Positions 1-6,283 of a stretch of DNA of 7,948 bases are shown here, piece after piece (position 1 is the first letter of the stretch; the number at the start of each line of letters is the position of its first letter). The stretch covers positions 1 to 7,948 of the forward strand of contig CALPVI020000066.1 of the NCBI GenBank assembly GCA_943326975.2, given 5' to 3'. Under the pieces are notes generated by a model, which ran no database searches, was not told the origin of the DNA, and saw only the letters and a program-made list of their open reading frames with translations. Origin of the DNA: Actinomyces viscosus. Lineage in GTDB: Bacteria > Bacteroidota > Bacteroidia > Flavobacteriales_D > Crocinitomicaceae. The position numbers and the translations under genes were made by a program.

Positions 1-2997
1 AGAGTCAATAATATTAGTTTCTGTTTTTGGTCCTGAAATAGTAAGGTAATCGTAGAAATGAATTGTGTCTGAACAATTATAATTATCTACTATATACATT
101 GATAATGAATATTTTCCGGAAAATACATATGTATTATTCGGGTTTTTCAAAGTTGAATATTTTCCATCTCCAAAATTCCAATAAGAGTTATATGTATTAG
201 TATAAACATTTGATTGATTTTGATAGGCACCAAAAACTGGTGGACAAGATGCTAAACCTTGATTGTTGATGTTTGCTCCAGTGAAATTGTAAGTTAAATT
301 TGCTTGTGGTAATGAAACTTTAATGTTTTTTGATAATGTATTTATACATCCATTTGCATCAGTAACTTCAAGCATTATTGTATGTGGTATATTATTGATG
401 CTTGTATTGTTGTTTAATTCATTAAAAGTGTAATTAAAATTAGGATTAGCTGTTTTTGAAATATTATCAACTTTCCAATTGTAATTTAAATTTCCATATC
501 CTGTCGAATTGTTGATAGCTGTTATGTTAATTTTATTACAAACTACGCTGTCAATTATAAAATTTGGAGTTGGTTTTGTAATCAACATAGGGACAGATTT
601 TGGGAGTGAAATACAGCCAAAATTATCAGTTGCAACCAAAGTCATTAAGAAATTTCCTTCTGTCGTATAATTGAAATTTTTAGAAGTATTTATACTTGTT
701 GTTGATTGAACAGCGCCATTTGGAAATGTCCATAGGAAATTCGAAAATATTGGATTGTTGCTATAGCCATTGCCTTGAGGTGAAGATATATTTGTATAAG
801 TAACATTAATAGGTGAACAGCCAACAGTAGTAGACGGAGAAAGGTTTGCTTTTGGTAATTCCAGTACGTTAAGTATTTTATTTGTTGAACTTGAACAATT
901 TTTATCGTTTGTAACAGTAAGGGTGATAGGTATTTGACCTGATGTCATAAATTGATGACTGGCAGGATTTAAATAGGCATGTGTTCCATCTGCAAAATCC
1001 CAATCATAAGATATAATTGAATTTACTGAATTGGAATTATCTGTGAAATTTGCGATACTATTTTTACAAATTGAATCATTATTCATTGTGAAATTTGCTT
1101 CAATTTCTGAAATAACTATTGTGTTTGTAGTACTATCTTTACAACCAGTGGTATAGTTGTATACGACTTGTTTAATTGTGTATGTTCCGTAATCTGAGTA
1201 ATTAAAATTTGATGAACCATCATCGTCAGGGTCTAAGTCAGGATCTTCCAAAATTGTAGTTGTATTAGCTGCATCTCCCCATCTCCAAATCATTTTTACA
1301 TCATCACTTGCTTGACCTATAATTGCATTGTCTGTTACGTCTACTTGAACAGGAAAACTACTTGGATTACAAAACAATGTCTGAGTTGGATTAAACTTAG
1401 AAATAGGTGCCTTGATATAAACTGCGCTATCTTTTATAATTGTGTCTTTACATCCTCTGAAATTGATTATTAGTTGAACGTCAAAATAACCAGTATCATT
1501 TGAATAAGAATAATCTGGATTTTGCTGACTAGATTTCCCTCCTGGTTCACCAAAATCCCAATCATATTGAATTTCATTTGGATCGTGTGTTGCAGAAATA
1601 ACTGATTGATCAGTAAAATGTATTGCTGTTTTTGCGCATTCAATTGGAGGTGTATAGCTGTAGTTTATTTGGTCAATGCTTCCTACTTTGATATAATTGT
1701 TTTTCGTTTTAGTAGCGGTACAACCTTTTTGAGTAGTTATTGTTAAAGAAATAGAATAAAGTCCGGTAGTGAAAGGCGTTAATGGAGGTGTTTGACCATT
1801 GTTTGTGTTTCCATTGCTTAAATTCCATTGCCAAGAAATAATCGGATCATCTGTCGGATTTGAAGAATTAGATAAGTCTGTGAAGTTTACATTTAACGGA
1901 GTACAACCATTTGAATCTAAACCTTGAAAATCCGCTATTGCAGGTTTTGTTGAGATATAGTTATAAAAAGTAGTTGTGTTTGTACAACCAAATATGCCTG
2001 TTGTTGTTAAAGATACGTTAAAATTACCATCTGTTAAATAAGAGTGATTTGGTGGATTGAATCCTGAAAATGAGCTTCCGTCTCCAAAGTTCCATTGATA
2101 GTTTTGGCCGGTAGTTGTAGTATTTGTGAATGTAACATTTAAAGGACTACAACCTGAAGTTGTATTTGCTGAAAAAGTAGGTAATGGTAACGGGATAACA
2201 ACAATTGTTTTTGTTTTAGAGTCGCTACAGTTGTTATTTGTGTTTGAGGAGGTTAAATTAATAGTGTAAGTGCCAGGATTGAAAAAACTAAATGAAGGGT
2301 TTTGTATATTACTCAATTGCCCATCACTAGAGGACCAATTCCATTGATTGACACCAATTGAAGAATTGTCTGACATATTAATTAAATTTCCAGCGCAAAT
2401 AGTATCAACATTATTAAAATCGGTTTTGAAATTTGCAATATTTATACTTTTTGTGATGCTTGCTTTGCAGTTTGTTGTAGGATTTGTGACGTCTAATTTA
2501 ATTTGATAAGTGCCTGTATTAGTGTAAGTAATAGGAGAAGGATTAAAAACTGTTGACAATTGACTATTTCCAAAGTCCCAATTGTAGTTTAAACTAGGTG
2601 TTGATTGATTTGTTAGATTAATTGTACTTGGTAATAAACAACCATTTGATTGATATGTAAAGTTTGCAGTTGGATTGGGATTAATGGTTATATAGTTGAG
2701 CTTGACTTTAGAATTTGCATTTGTGTTTTGATCAGTAGCAACCAAAGTGATTATATATTGACCTGGAGCATTGTAGCTATGTGTTACTGTTGAGTTAGTT
2801 CCATTGTTTCCATCTCCAAAATCCCAGTTATACGAAATGATTGGTGAAGTTCCTTGGGTTGAAGTACTTGTAAATGTTATGTTCTCTCCTACACATGCGG
2901 AAGTTGTAGAAGCATTAAAATCTACAGTAGGACCTTGTGAAAAAGATAAAAATTGAATAGATAAAAGAAGTAAAATAAAATATATTTTTTGCATCAT
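1..2997 (-). CDS. Large secreted PKD-repeat protein (C-terminus beyond window)
   Basis: The frame is open without a stop from the ATG at 2997 to the window edge, giving 999 codons, so the protein is larger than that. A second in-frame ATG follows directly at 2994, and either could be the start. Residues 1-20 form a signal peptide: a lysine, a Leu/Ile/Phe-rich core, and a likely cleavage before Q21 in SFS-QG, typical of Bacteroidota. Residues 24-990 are eleven tandem PKD-like domains, recognised by WDFGDG-type motifs and following GxY..xLxVT strands. The chain is rich in Asn, Thr and Ser, with 21 cysteines in a regular pattern. PKD domains are Ig-like beta sandwiches that act as spacers or binding modules in surface proteins. 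No enzymatic domain is visible. In this phylum such proteins often end in a type IX secretion sorting domain or a gliding-associated C-terminal domain, but that part is outside the window. Adhesin, stalk or cell-surface role is inference. It lies downstream of recQ on the same strand but appears to have its own promoter. Confidence 0.93.
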   Translation of the reverse strand, partial: MMQKIYFILLLLSIQFLSFSQGPTVDFNASTTSACVGENITFTSTSTQGTSPIISYNWDFGDGNNGTNSTVTHSYNAPGQYIITLVATDQNTNANSKVKLNYITINPNPTANFTYQSNGCLLPSTINLTNQSTPSLNYNWDFGNSQLSTVFNPSPITYTNTGTYQIKLDVTNPTTNCKASITKSINIANFKTDFNNVDTICAGNLINMSDNSSIGVNQWNWSSSDGQLSNIQNPSFSFFNPGTYTINLTSSNTNNNCSDSKTKTIVVIPLPLPTFSANTTSGCSPLNVTFTNTTTTGQNYQWNFGDGSSFSGFNPPNHSYLTDGNFNVSLTTTGIFGCTNTTTFYNYISTKPAIADFQGLDSNGCTPLNVNFTDLSNSSNPTDDPIISWQWNLSNGNTNNGQTPPLTPFTTGLYSISLTITTQKGCTATKTKNNYIKVGSIDQINYSYTPPIECAKTAIHFTDQSVISATHDPNEIQYDWDFGEPGGKSSQQNPDYSYSNDTGYFDVQLIINFRGCKDTIIKDSAVYIKAPISKFNPTQTLFCNPSSFPVQVDVTDNAIIGQASDDVKMIWRWGDAANTTTILEDPDLDPDDDGSSNFNYSDYGTYTIKQVVYNYTTGCKDSTTNTIVISEIEANFTMNNDSICKNSIANFTDNSNSVNSIISYDWDFADGTHAYLNPASHQFMTSGQIPITLTVTNDKNCSSSTNKILNVLELPKANLSPSTTVGCSPINVTYTNISSPQGNGYSNNPIFSNFLWTFPNGAVQSTTSINTSKNFNYTTEGNFLMTLVATDNFGCISLPKSVPMLITKPTPNFIIDSVVCNKINITAINNSTGYGNLNYNWKVDNISKTANPNFNYTFNELNNNTSINNIPHTIMLEVTDANGCINTLSKNIKVSLPQANLTYNFTGANINNQGLASCPPVFGAYQNQSNVYTNTYNSYWNFGDGKYSTLKNPNNTYVFSGKYSLSMYIVDNYNCSDTIHFYDYLTISGPKTETNIIDS
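28..2928 (-). repeat. Array of eleven PKD-like domain repeats
   Basis: Protein-level tandem repeats, diverged at DNA level. Approximate domains (residues; DNA): 1, 24-108, 2674-2928; 2, 110-189, 2431-2670; 3, 191-271, 2185-2427; 4, 273-352, 1942-2181; 5, 354-439, 1681-1938; 6, 441-530, 1408-1677; 7, 532-631, 1105-1404; 8, 633-714, 856-1101; 9, 716-809, 571-852; 10, 811-897, 307-567; 11, 899-990, 28-303. Every repeat keeps the core tryptophan (W58, 140, 219, 302, 391, 480, 571, 666, 756, 841, 940), spaced 79 to 99 residues apart. The full WDFGDG/WNFGDG signature is present in repeats 1, 4 and 11; others are degenerate (WDFGNS, WDFGEP, WRWGDA, WDFADG, WTFPNG). Repeats 3, 5 and 10 have lost the FG pair. 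Repeats 2-11 each carry two cysteines. A twelfth unit may begin at residue 991. Confidence 0.88.
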
Positions 2998-3046
2998 AGA
3001 ATAATTTAAGATGTAGCCATTTAAATTTAGACCAATTTTGATTACA

Positions 3047-3076
3047 CAAAGTTGCTTCTAATTAAATTTTATCAAA
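3047..3076 (-). promoter_or_regulatory. Candidate Bacteroidota-type promoter for the PKD gene
   Basis: Read on the minus strand, TTTG (3073-3076) is followed after 18 bases by CAACTTTG (3047-3054), which fits the Bacteroidota -33 TTTG / -7 TAnnTTTG arrangement with one mismatch in the -7 element. It would start transcription near 3040, about 40 bases before the ATG. The -33 element overlaps a perfect TAnnTTTG match, TATATTTG (3073-3080), which could itself be a -7 element but has no TTTG at the right distance upstream. Either choice gives the PKD gene a transcript independent of recQ. Prediction from motif only. Confidence 0.5.
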
Positions 3077-3113
3077 TATAACTATAATGCTTTAATATAA
3101 ATTGAAATTTCGA

Positions 3114-5294
3114 TTAGTTCGCCATTTCACTCATGAATTTTATACGCATTAATCTTAATTCTTCTTCTGAATAATCTCCATCAAATTCATGATATGCTGC
3201 GGTAAGATCATCCGTTTCAGCTTCTGTGAAATAATCATAAATTTCTTCTTGGTTTTCAGGGTCTAAGATATCCTCAATATAATAATTTATATTTACGCGT
3301 GTGCCAGATGATACAATTGCTTCAATTTCCTCTATTACTTCCTCGTATGATTTACCTAATGCTCTTCCAATATCTTCTAGTGGCAATTTTCTATCAATGT
3401 TTTGAATTAATTGAACCTTTAAGCCAGATTTATTTACAAGAGATTTTACAATTAAGTCTTGTGGTCTTTCAATCTCATTTTCTTCTACATATTTAGAAAT
3501 TAAATTTGTAAAAGGTTCTCCATATCTAGCAGCTTTTCCATTTCCAACCCCTTGTATATTCGTTAATTCATCGATTGTAATAGGGTATTGAAAGCACATG
3601 TCAACTAAAGATGACTCTTGAAAGATAACGAATGGAGGTATATTCTTTTGTTTAGAAATAGATTTCCTTAAATCAATTAATAATGAATAAAGTGCTTCAT
3701 CGTAAGCTCCAGCTTTCCCTGTATTGATAATAGCATCGGAGTCGTCAGTTGATGAAAAATCATGCTCTTTTACTAATGTGAATGAAGTTGGATTTTTAAT
3801 AAAGTCATACCCTTTTTCAGTCAATTTAATTATTCCATATGTTTCGATATCTTTAGAAATTAGACCAAAAACAAGTATTTGTCGAATTAAAGCATTCCAA
3901 AAGTTTTCATCTTTTTCTTTTCCTATTCCAAAATTTGGAAGTTGGTCATGCTTGTAGTTTTTTATATCTGCGGTTATGTTGCCTGCTAAGTATGCACAAT
4001 AATGTTTCGCTTTTTGCATTTCTTGTAAATCACGAACAGCTTCTAGAAACATTTTAACATATTCCTTTCCTTCGCTTTTTTCTTTAGGATGTTTACAATT
4101 ATCACAATAACCATTACATTGCTCATCGTTAAACTCTTCTCCGAAATAATGCAAAATGAATTTCCTTCTACAAACAGATGTTTCAGCAAAAGAAACCATT
4201 TCATTCAATAGTTGCTTTCCGATCTCTTGTTCAGCAACGGGTTTACCTTGAAGGAATTTTTCTAATTTTTCGATATCTTTGTAGTTGTAGAATACCAAAC
4301 ATTCCCCTTCACCACCATCTCTTCCTGCACGACCTGTTTCCTGGTAATAACTTTCTAGAGATTTAGGGATGTCGTGATGAATAACAAAACGAACATCCGG
4401 TTTGTCTATCCCCATTCCAAAAGCAATTGTTGCAACAATAATAGAGGTTTCTTCCATTAAAAACATATCTTGGTGTTTAGCTCTAGTTGCTGCATCTAAT
4501 CCCGCGTGATAAGGAAGAGAATTAATTCCATTTACTTGAAGTAATTCAGATATTTCTTCAACTTTTTTTCTGCTTAGACAATAAATTATACCACTCTTGC
4601 CTTGTTTTGAACGTATATACCGAATGATTTCTTTTTCAACGTCTTTCTTTGGTCGTATTTCGTAATATAAATTATCTCTGTTAAAAGAAGACTTAAAAAC
4701 AGTTGCATCCAACATATTTAAGTTCTTTTGTATATCATATTGTACCTTAGGAGTTGCAGTTGCAGTTAATGCAATTACAGGAACATCTTTTATTTTTTCA
4801 AAAATTTCTCTAAGTCTTCTATATTCAGGTCTAAAGTCATGACCCCATTCTGAAATGCAATGTGCTTCATCAATTGCAAAAAAAGAGACATTAACAGAAG
4901 TTAAAAATGAAATATTTTCAAGTTTAGTTAAAGATTCAGGAGCAACAAATAACAACTTTGTAACACCACTTTGTACATCAGATTTTACTTTTGTAATTTC
5001 ACTTTTAGTCAAAGAAGAATTTAGGAAATGTGCTACAGCTTCGTTGTTGCTAATATTTCTAATTGCATCAACTTGGTTTTTCATTAAGGCAATTAGAGGA
5101 GAAACAATAATTGCTGTTCCCTCCGATATAAGCGCTGGTAATTGATAGCACATCGATTTGCCCCCACCTGTAGGCATAATTACAAATGTGTTCTTGCCAT
5201 TTAATACATTGGAGATAATGGCTTCTTGATTACCTTTAAAACTATCAAAACCGAAAAATTTACGAAGTGCAACTTTTAAATCTTCTTTAATCAT
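3114..5294 (-). CDS. recQ: ATP-dependent DNA helicase RecQ
   Basis: Complete 726-residue superfamily 2 helicase that unwinds DNA 3' to 5' in recombination and replication-fork repair. Visible motifs in order: motif 0 with FGF (14-16) and Q23; Walker A MPTGGGKS (40-47, K46); motif Ia SPLIALMKNQ (65-74); DEAH (142-145) joined to the RecQ aromatic-rich loop CISEWGHDFRPEY (146-158); motif III ALTATATP (175-182); SFNRDNLYY (203-211); YHAGL (262-266); motif V ATIAFGMGIDKPDVR (288-302); motif VI QETGRAGRDG (318-327). Then come a zinc site (C375, C393, C397, C400), an RQC winged-helix region (about 403-505), an HRDC domain (about 530-605, with QGVGNGKAARYG) and an acidic tail ending RIKFMSEMAN, which I recall as conserved in Bacteroidota RecQ. 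The tail makes it longer than the roughly 610-residue E. coli protein. The ATG at 5294 places motif 0 at the usual distance, and all helicase motifs are intact. It is transcribed divergently from tatC. The product is a cytoplasmic housekeeping enzyme; nothing nearby suggests a defence role. Confidence 0.97.
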   Translation of the reverse strand: MIKEDLKVALRKFFGFDSFKGNQEAIISNVLNGKNTFVIMPTGGGKSMCYQLPALISEGTAIIVSPLIALMKNQVDAIRNISNNEAVAHFLNSSLTKSEITKVKSDVQSGVTKLLFVAPESLTKLENISFLTSVNVSFFAIDEAHCISEWGHDFRPEYRRLREIFEKIKDVPVIALTATATPKVQYDIQKNLNMLDATVFKSSFNRDNLYYEIRPKKDVEKEIIRYIRSKQGKSGIIYCLSRKKVEEISELLQVNGINSLPYHAGLDAATRAKHQDMFLMEETSIIVATIAFGMGIDKPDVRFVIHHDIPKSLESYYQETGRAGRDGGEGECLVFYNYKDIEKLEKFLQGKPVAEQEIGKQLLNEMVSFAETSVCRRKFILHYFGEEFNDEQCNGYCDNCKHPKEKSEGKEYVKMFLEAVRDLQEMQKAKHYCAYLAGNITADIKNYKHDQLPNFGIGKEKDENFWNALIRQILVFGLISKDIETYGIIKLTEKGYDFIKNPTSFTLVKEHDFSSTDDSDAIINTGKAGAYDEALYSLLIDLRKSISKQKNIPPFVIFQESSLVDMCFQYPITIDELTNIQGVGNGKAARYGEPFTNLISKYVEENEIERPQDLIVKSLVNKSGLKVQLIQNIDRKLPLEDIGRALGKSYEEVIEEIEAIVSSGTRVNINYYIEDILDPENQEEIYDYFTEAETDDLTAAYHEFDGDYSEEELRLMRIKFMSEMAN

Positions 5295-5341
5295 TTGCCT
5301 GTATATTAGTAACTTAACTTGTTAGTTTATTTTTTGTACTA

Positions 5342-5373
5342 CGAAGATACTAAATTTCAGCTCTTATAACTAA
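5342..5373 (-). promoter_or_regulatory. Weak candidate promoter for recQ
   Basis: On the minus strand TATCTTCG (5342-5349) matches the -7 consensus TAnnTTTG except for one C. A poor -33 element, TTAG (5370-5373), lies 20 bases upstream. Transcription would start near 5335, leaving a leader of about 40 bases before the recQ ATG at 5294. No Shine-Dalgarno sequence precedes that ATG, as is usual in this phylum. Confidence 0.35.
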
Positions 5374-5448
5374 TTATAAATACTGATTGTTATCATAATT
5401 TTTATTAAAAATATAGAAACATTAATGAAATGAAATCTCTTATTTAAT

Positions 5449-5456
5449 TTCCTTTG
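5449..5456 (+). promoter_or_regulatory. Weak candidate -7 element for tatC
   Basis: TTCCTTTG differs from TAnnTTTG at one position and sits 18 bases before the ATG at 5475. No TTG or TTTG is found 17-23 bases upstream, so the -33 half is missing and the call is tentative. The rest of the 180-bp divergent region (5295-5474) is very AT-rich. It holds a short inverted repeat (5398-5412, ATTTTT/AAAAAT) and no gene or GC-rich hairpin that I can see. Confidence 0.22.
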
Positions 5457-5474
5457 CTTAAATTCGCGGGATAT

Positions 5475-6263
5475 ATGGAAGAAGAGAAAAAAATGTCTTT
5501 TTTAGACCATCTGGAAGAGTTAAGGTGGAGATTAGTGAAATGTTCAATTGCTATAGTTGTTATAGCGGTTGTATTATGGACTTATCAAGAAGAAATAATG
5601 GATCATGTTTTCTTGTCCATGAGAGAACAAGATTTTATTAGTTTTAAATTATTATGTACTTATTTGGGTGTGTGCGTAGAGTCTATTCCTGTAAGAATGC
5701 AGAGCACAACTGTTTCTGGGCAATTTTCATATGCTTTAATGATGAGTATACTAGGAGGAGTTGTTCTTTCTTTTCCTTTTATTTTTTATCAGTTATGGGC
5801 ATTTGTCAAACCTGGCTTGAAGCAAAATGAAAAGTCAGTAGCAAAAGGAATTGTTTTTTATGTGAGTTTATTGTTTTTCTTGGGTATTTTATTTGGATAT
5901 TTTGTAGTTACACCTTTGTGTATACAATTTTTTGGAACATTTAGGATGAGTAGCCAAATTGAAAATATCTTCACGATTAATTCATACATGAGTATGATAT
6001 TGTCAACAGTATTTTATTCAGGTTTACTATTTTTGCTGCCTGTAGTTTCTTATTTATTGGCGAAACTAGGTATTATATCGGCAGCGTTTTTCAGAAAATA
6101 TAGAAGACATGCAATTGTGGGTATTTTAATTTTAGCGGCTGCTATTACTCCTCCTGATATTATTAGCCAAATCATAGTTTCTGTTCCTATTATTTTATTA
6201 TATGAAATTGGAATTTTAGTAGCTGTTCGAGTTGAGAAAAATAAATTAAAAGAAAATAATTAA
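5475..6263 (+). CDS. tatC: Sec-independent (twin-arginine) translocase subunit TatC
   Basis: Complete 262-residue inner-membrane protein; the E. coli homologue has 258. TatC recognises twin-arginine signal peptides and, with TatA/TatB-type partners, exports folded proteins. Family hallmarks seen: the cytoplasmic N-terminus SFLDHLEELRWRL (8-20); FPFIFYQLWAFVKPGL (100-115) followed by E119, which aligns with the functionally important E103 of E. coli; and YRRHAIVGILILAAAITPPDIISQ (positions 209-232), with D228 and Q232 matching the D/Q pair after TPP. Six hydrophobic segments lie at about 22-36, 86-106, 125-148, 174-196, 213-225 and 231-251. The first periplasmic loop (37-85) contains C61 and C67. 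I chose the ATG at 5475; an ATG at 5493 (MSFLDHLEEL) is also possible and is preceded by purine-rich GAAGAGAAAA. An upstream in-frame TTG (5454) is less likely. No tatA is present in the window. The next gene begins 20 bases after the stop, suggesting an operon. Confidence 0.95.
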   Translation: MEEEKKMSFLDHLEELRWRLVKCSIAIVVIAVVLWTYQEEIMDHVFLSMREQDFISFKLLCTYLGVCVESIPVRMQSTTVSGQFSYALMMSILGGVVLSFPFIFYQLWAFVKPGLKQNEKSVAKGIVFYVSLLFFLGILFGYFVVTPLCIQFFGTFRMSSQIENIFTINSYMSMILSTVFYSGLLFLLPVVSYLLAKLGIISAAFFRKYRRHAIVGILILAAAITPPDIISQIIVSVPIILLYEIGILVAVRVEKNKLKENN

Positions 6264-6283
6264 TTGAATTGATAATTTATTAA

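Noticed and set aside
1..2997. PKD gene as a recently transferred or phase-variable gene
   Set aside because: No insertion sequence, inverted flanks, homopolymer tract or near-identical DNA repeats were seen, and its base composition resembles the rest of the window.
3098..3116. Palindromic GAAATTTC at the recQ 3' end as a terminator
   Set aside because: It is a short AT-only palindrome without a loop or a following U-run, too weak to call an intrinsic terminator.
3299..5145. Several plus-strand open frames of 60-100 codons (3299-3496, 3724-3957, 4178-4366, 4855-5145)
   Set aside because: All lie antisense within recQ, whose frame has full helicase motifs. Their translations show no family resemblance, signal or start context, so they are shadows.
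3114..5294. RecQ as part of an anti-phage defence island
   Set aside because: It has the complete housekeeping architecture (helicase, zinc, RQC, HRDC, Bacteroidota tail) and its neighbours are envelope genes, with no nuclease, protease or other defence partner.
5295..5335. Possible hairpin (TAAC/GTTA) in the recQ leader as a regulatory RNA
   Set aside because: The arms are only four bases and AT-rich, and no riboswitch-like conserved core is visible.
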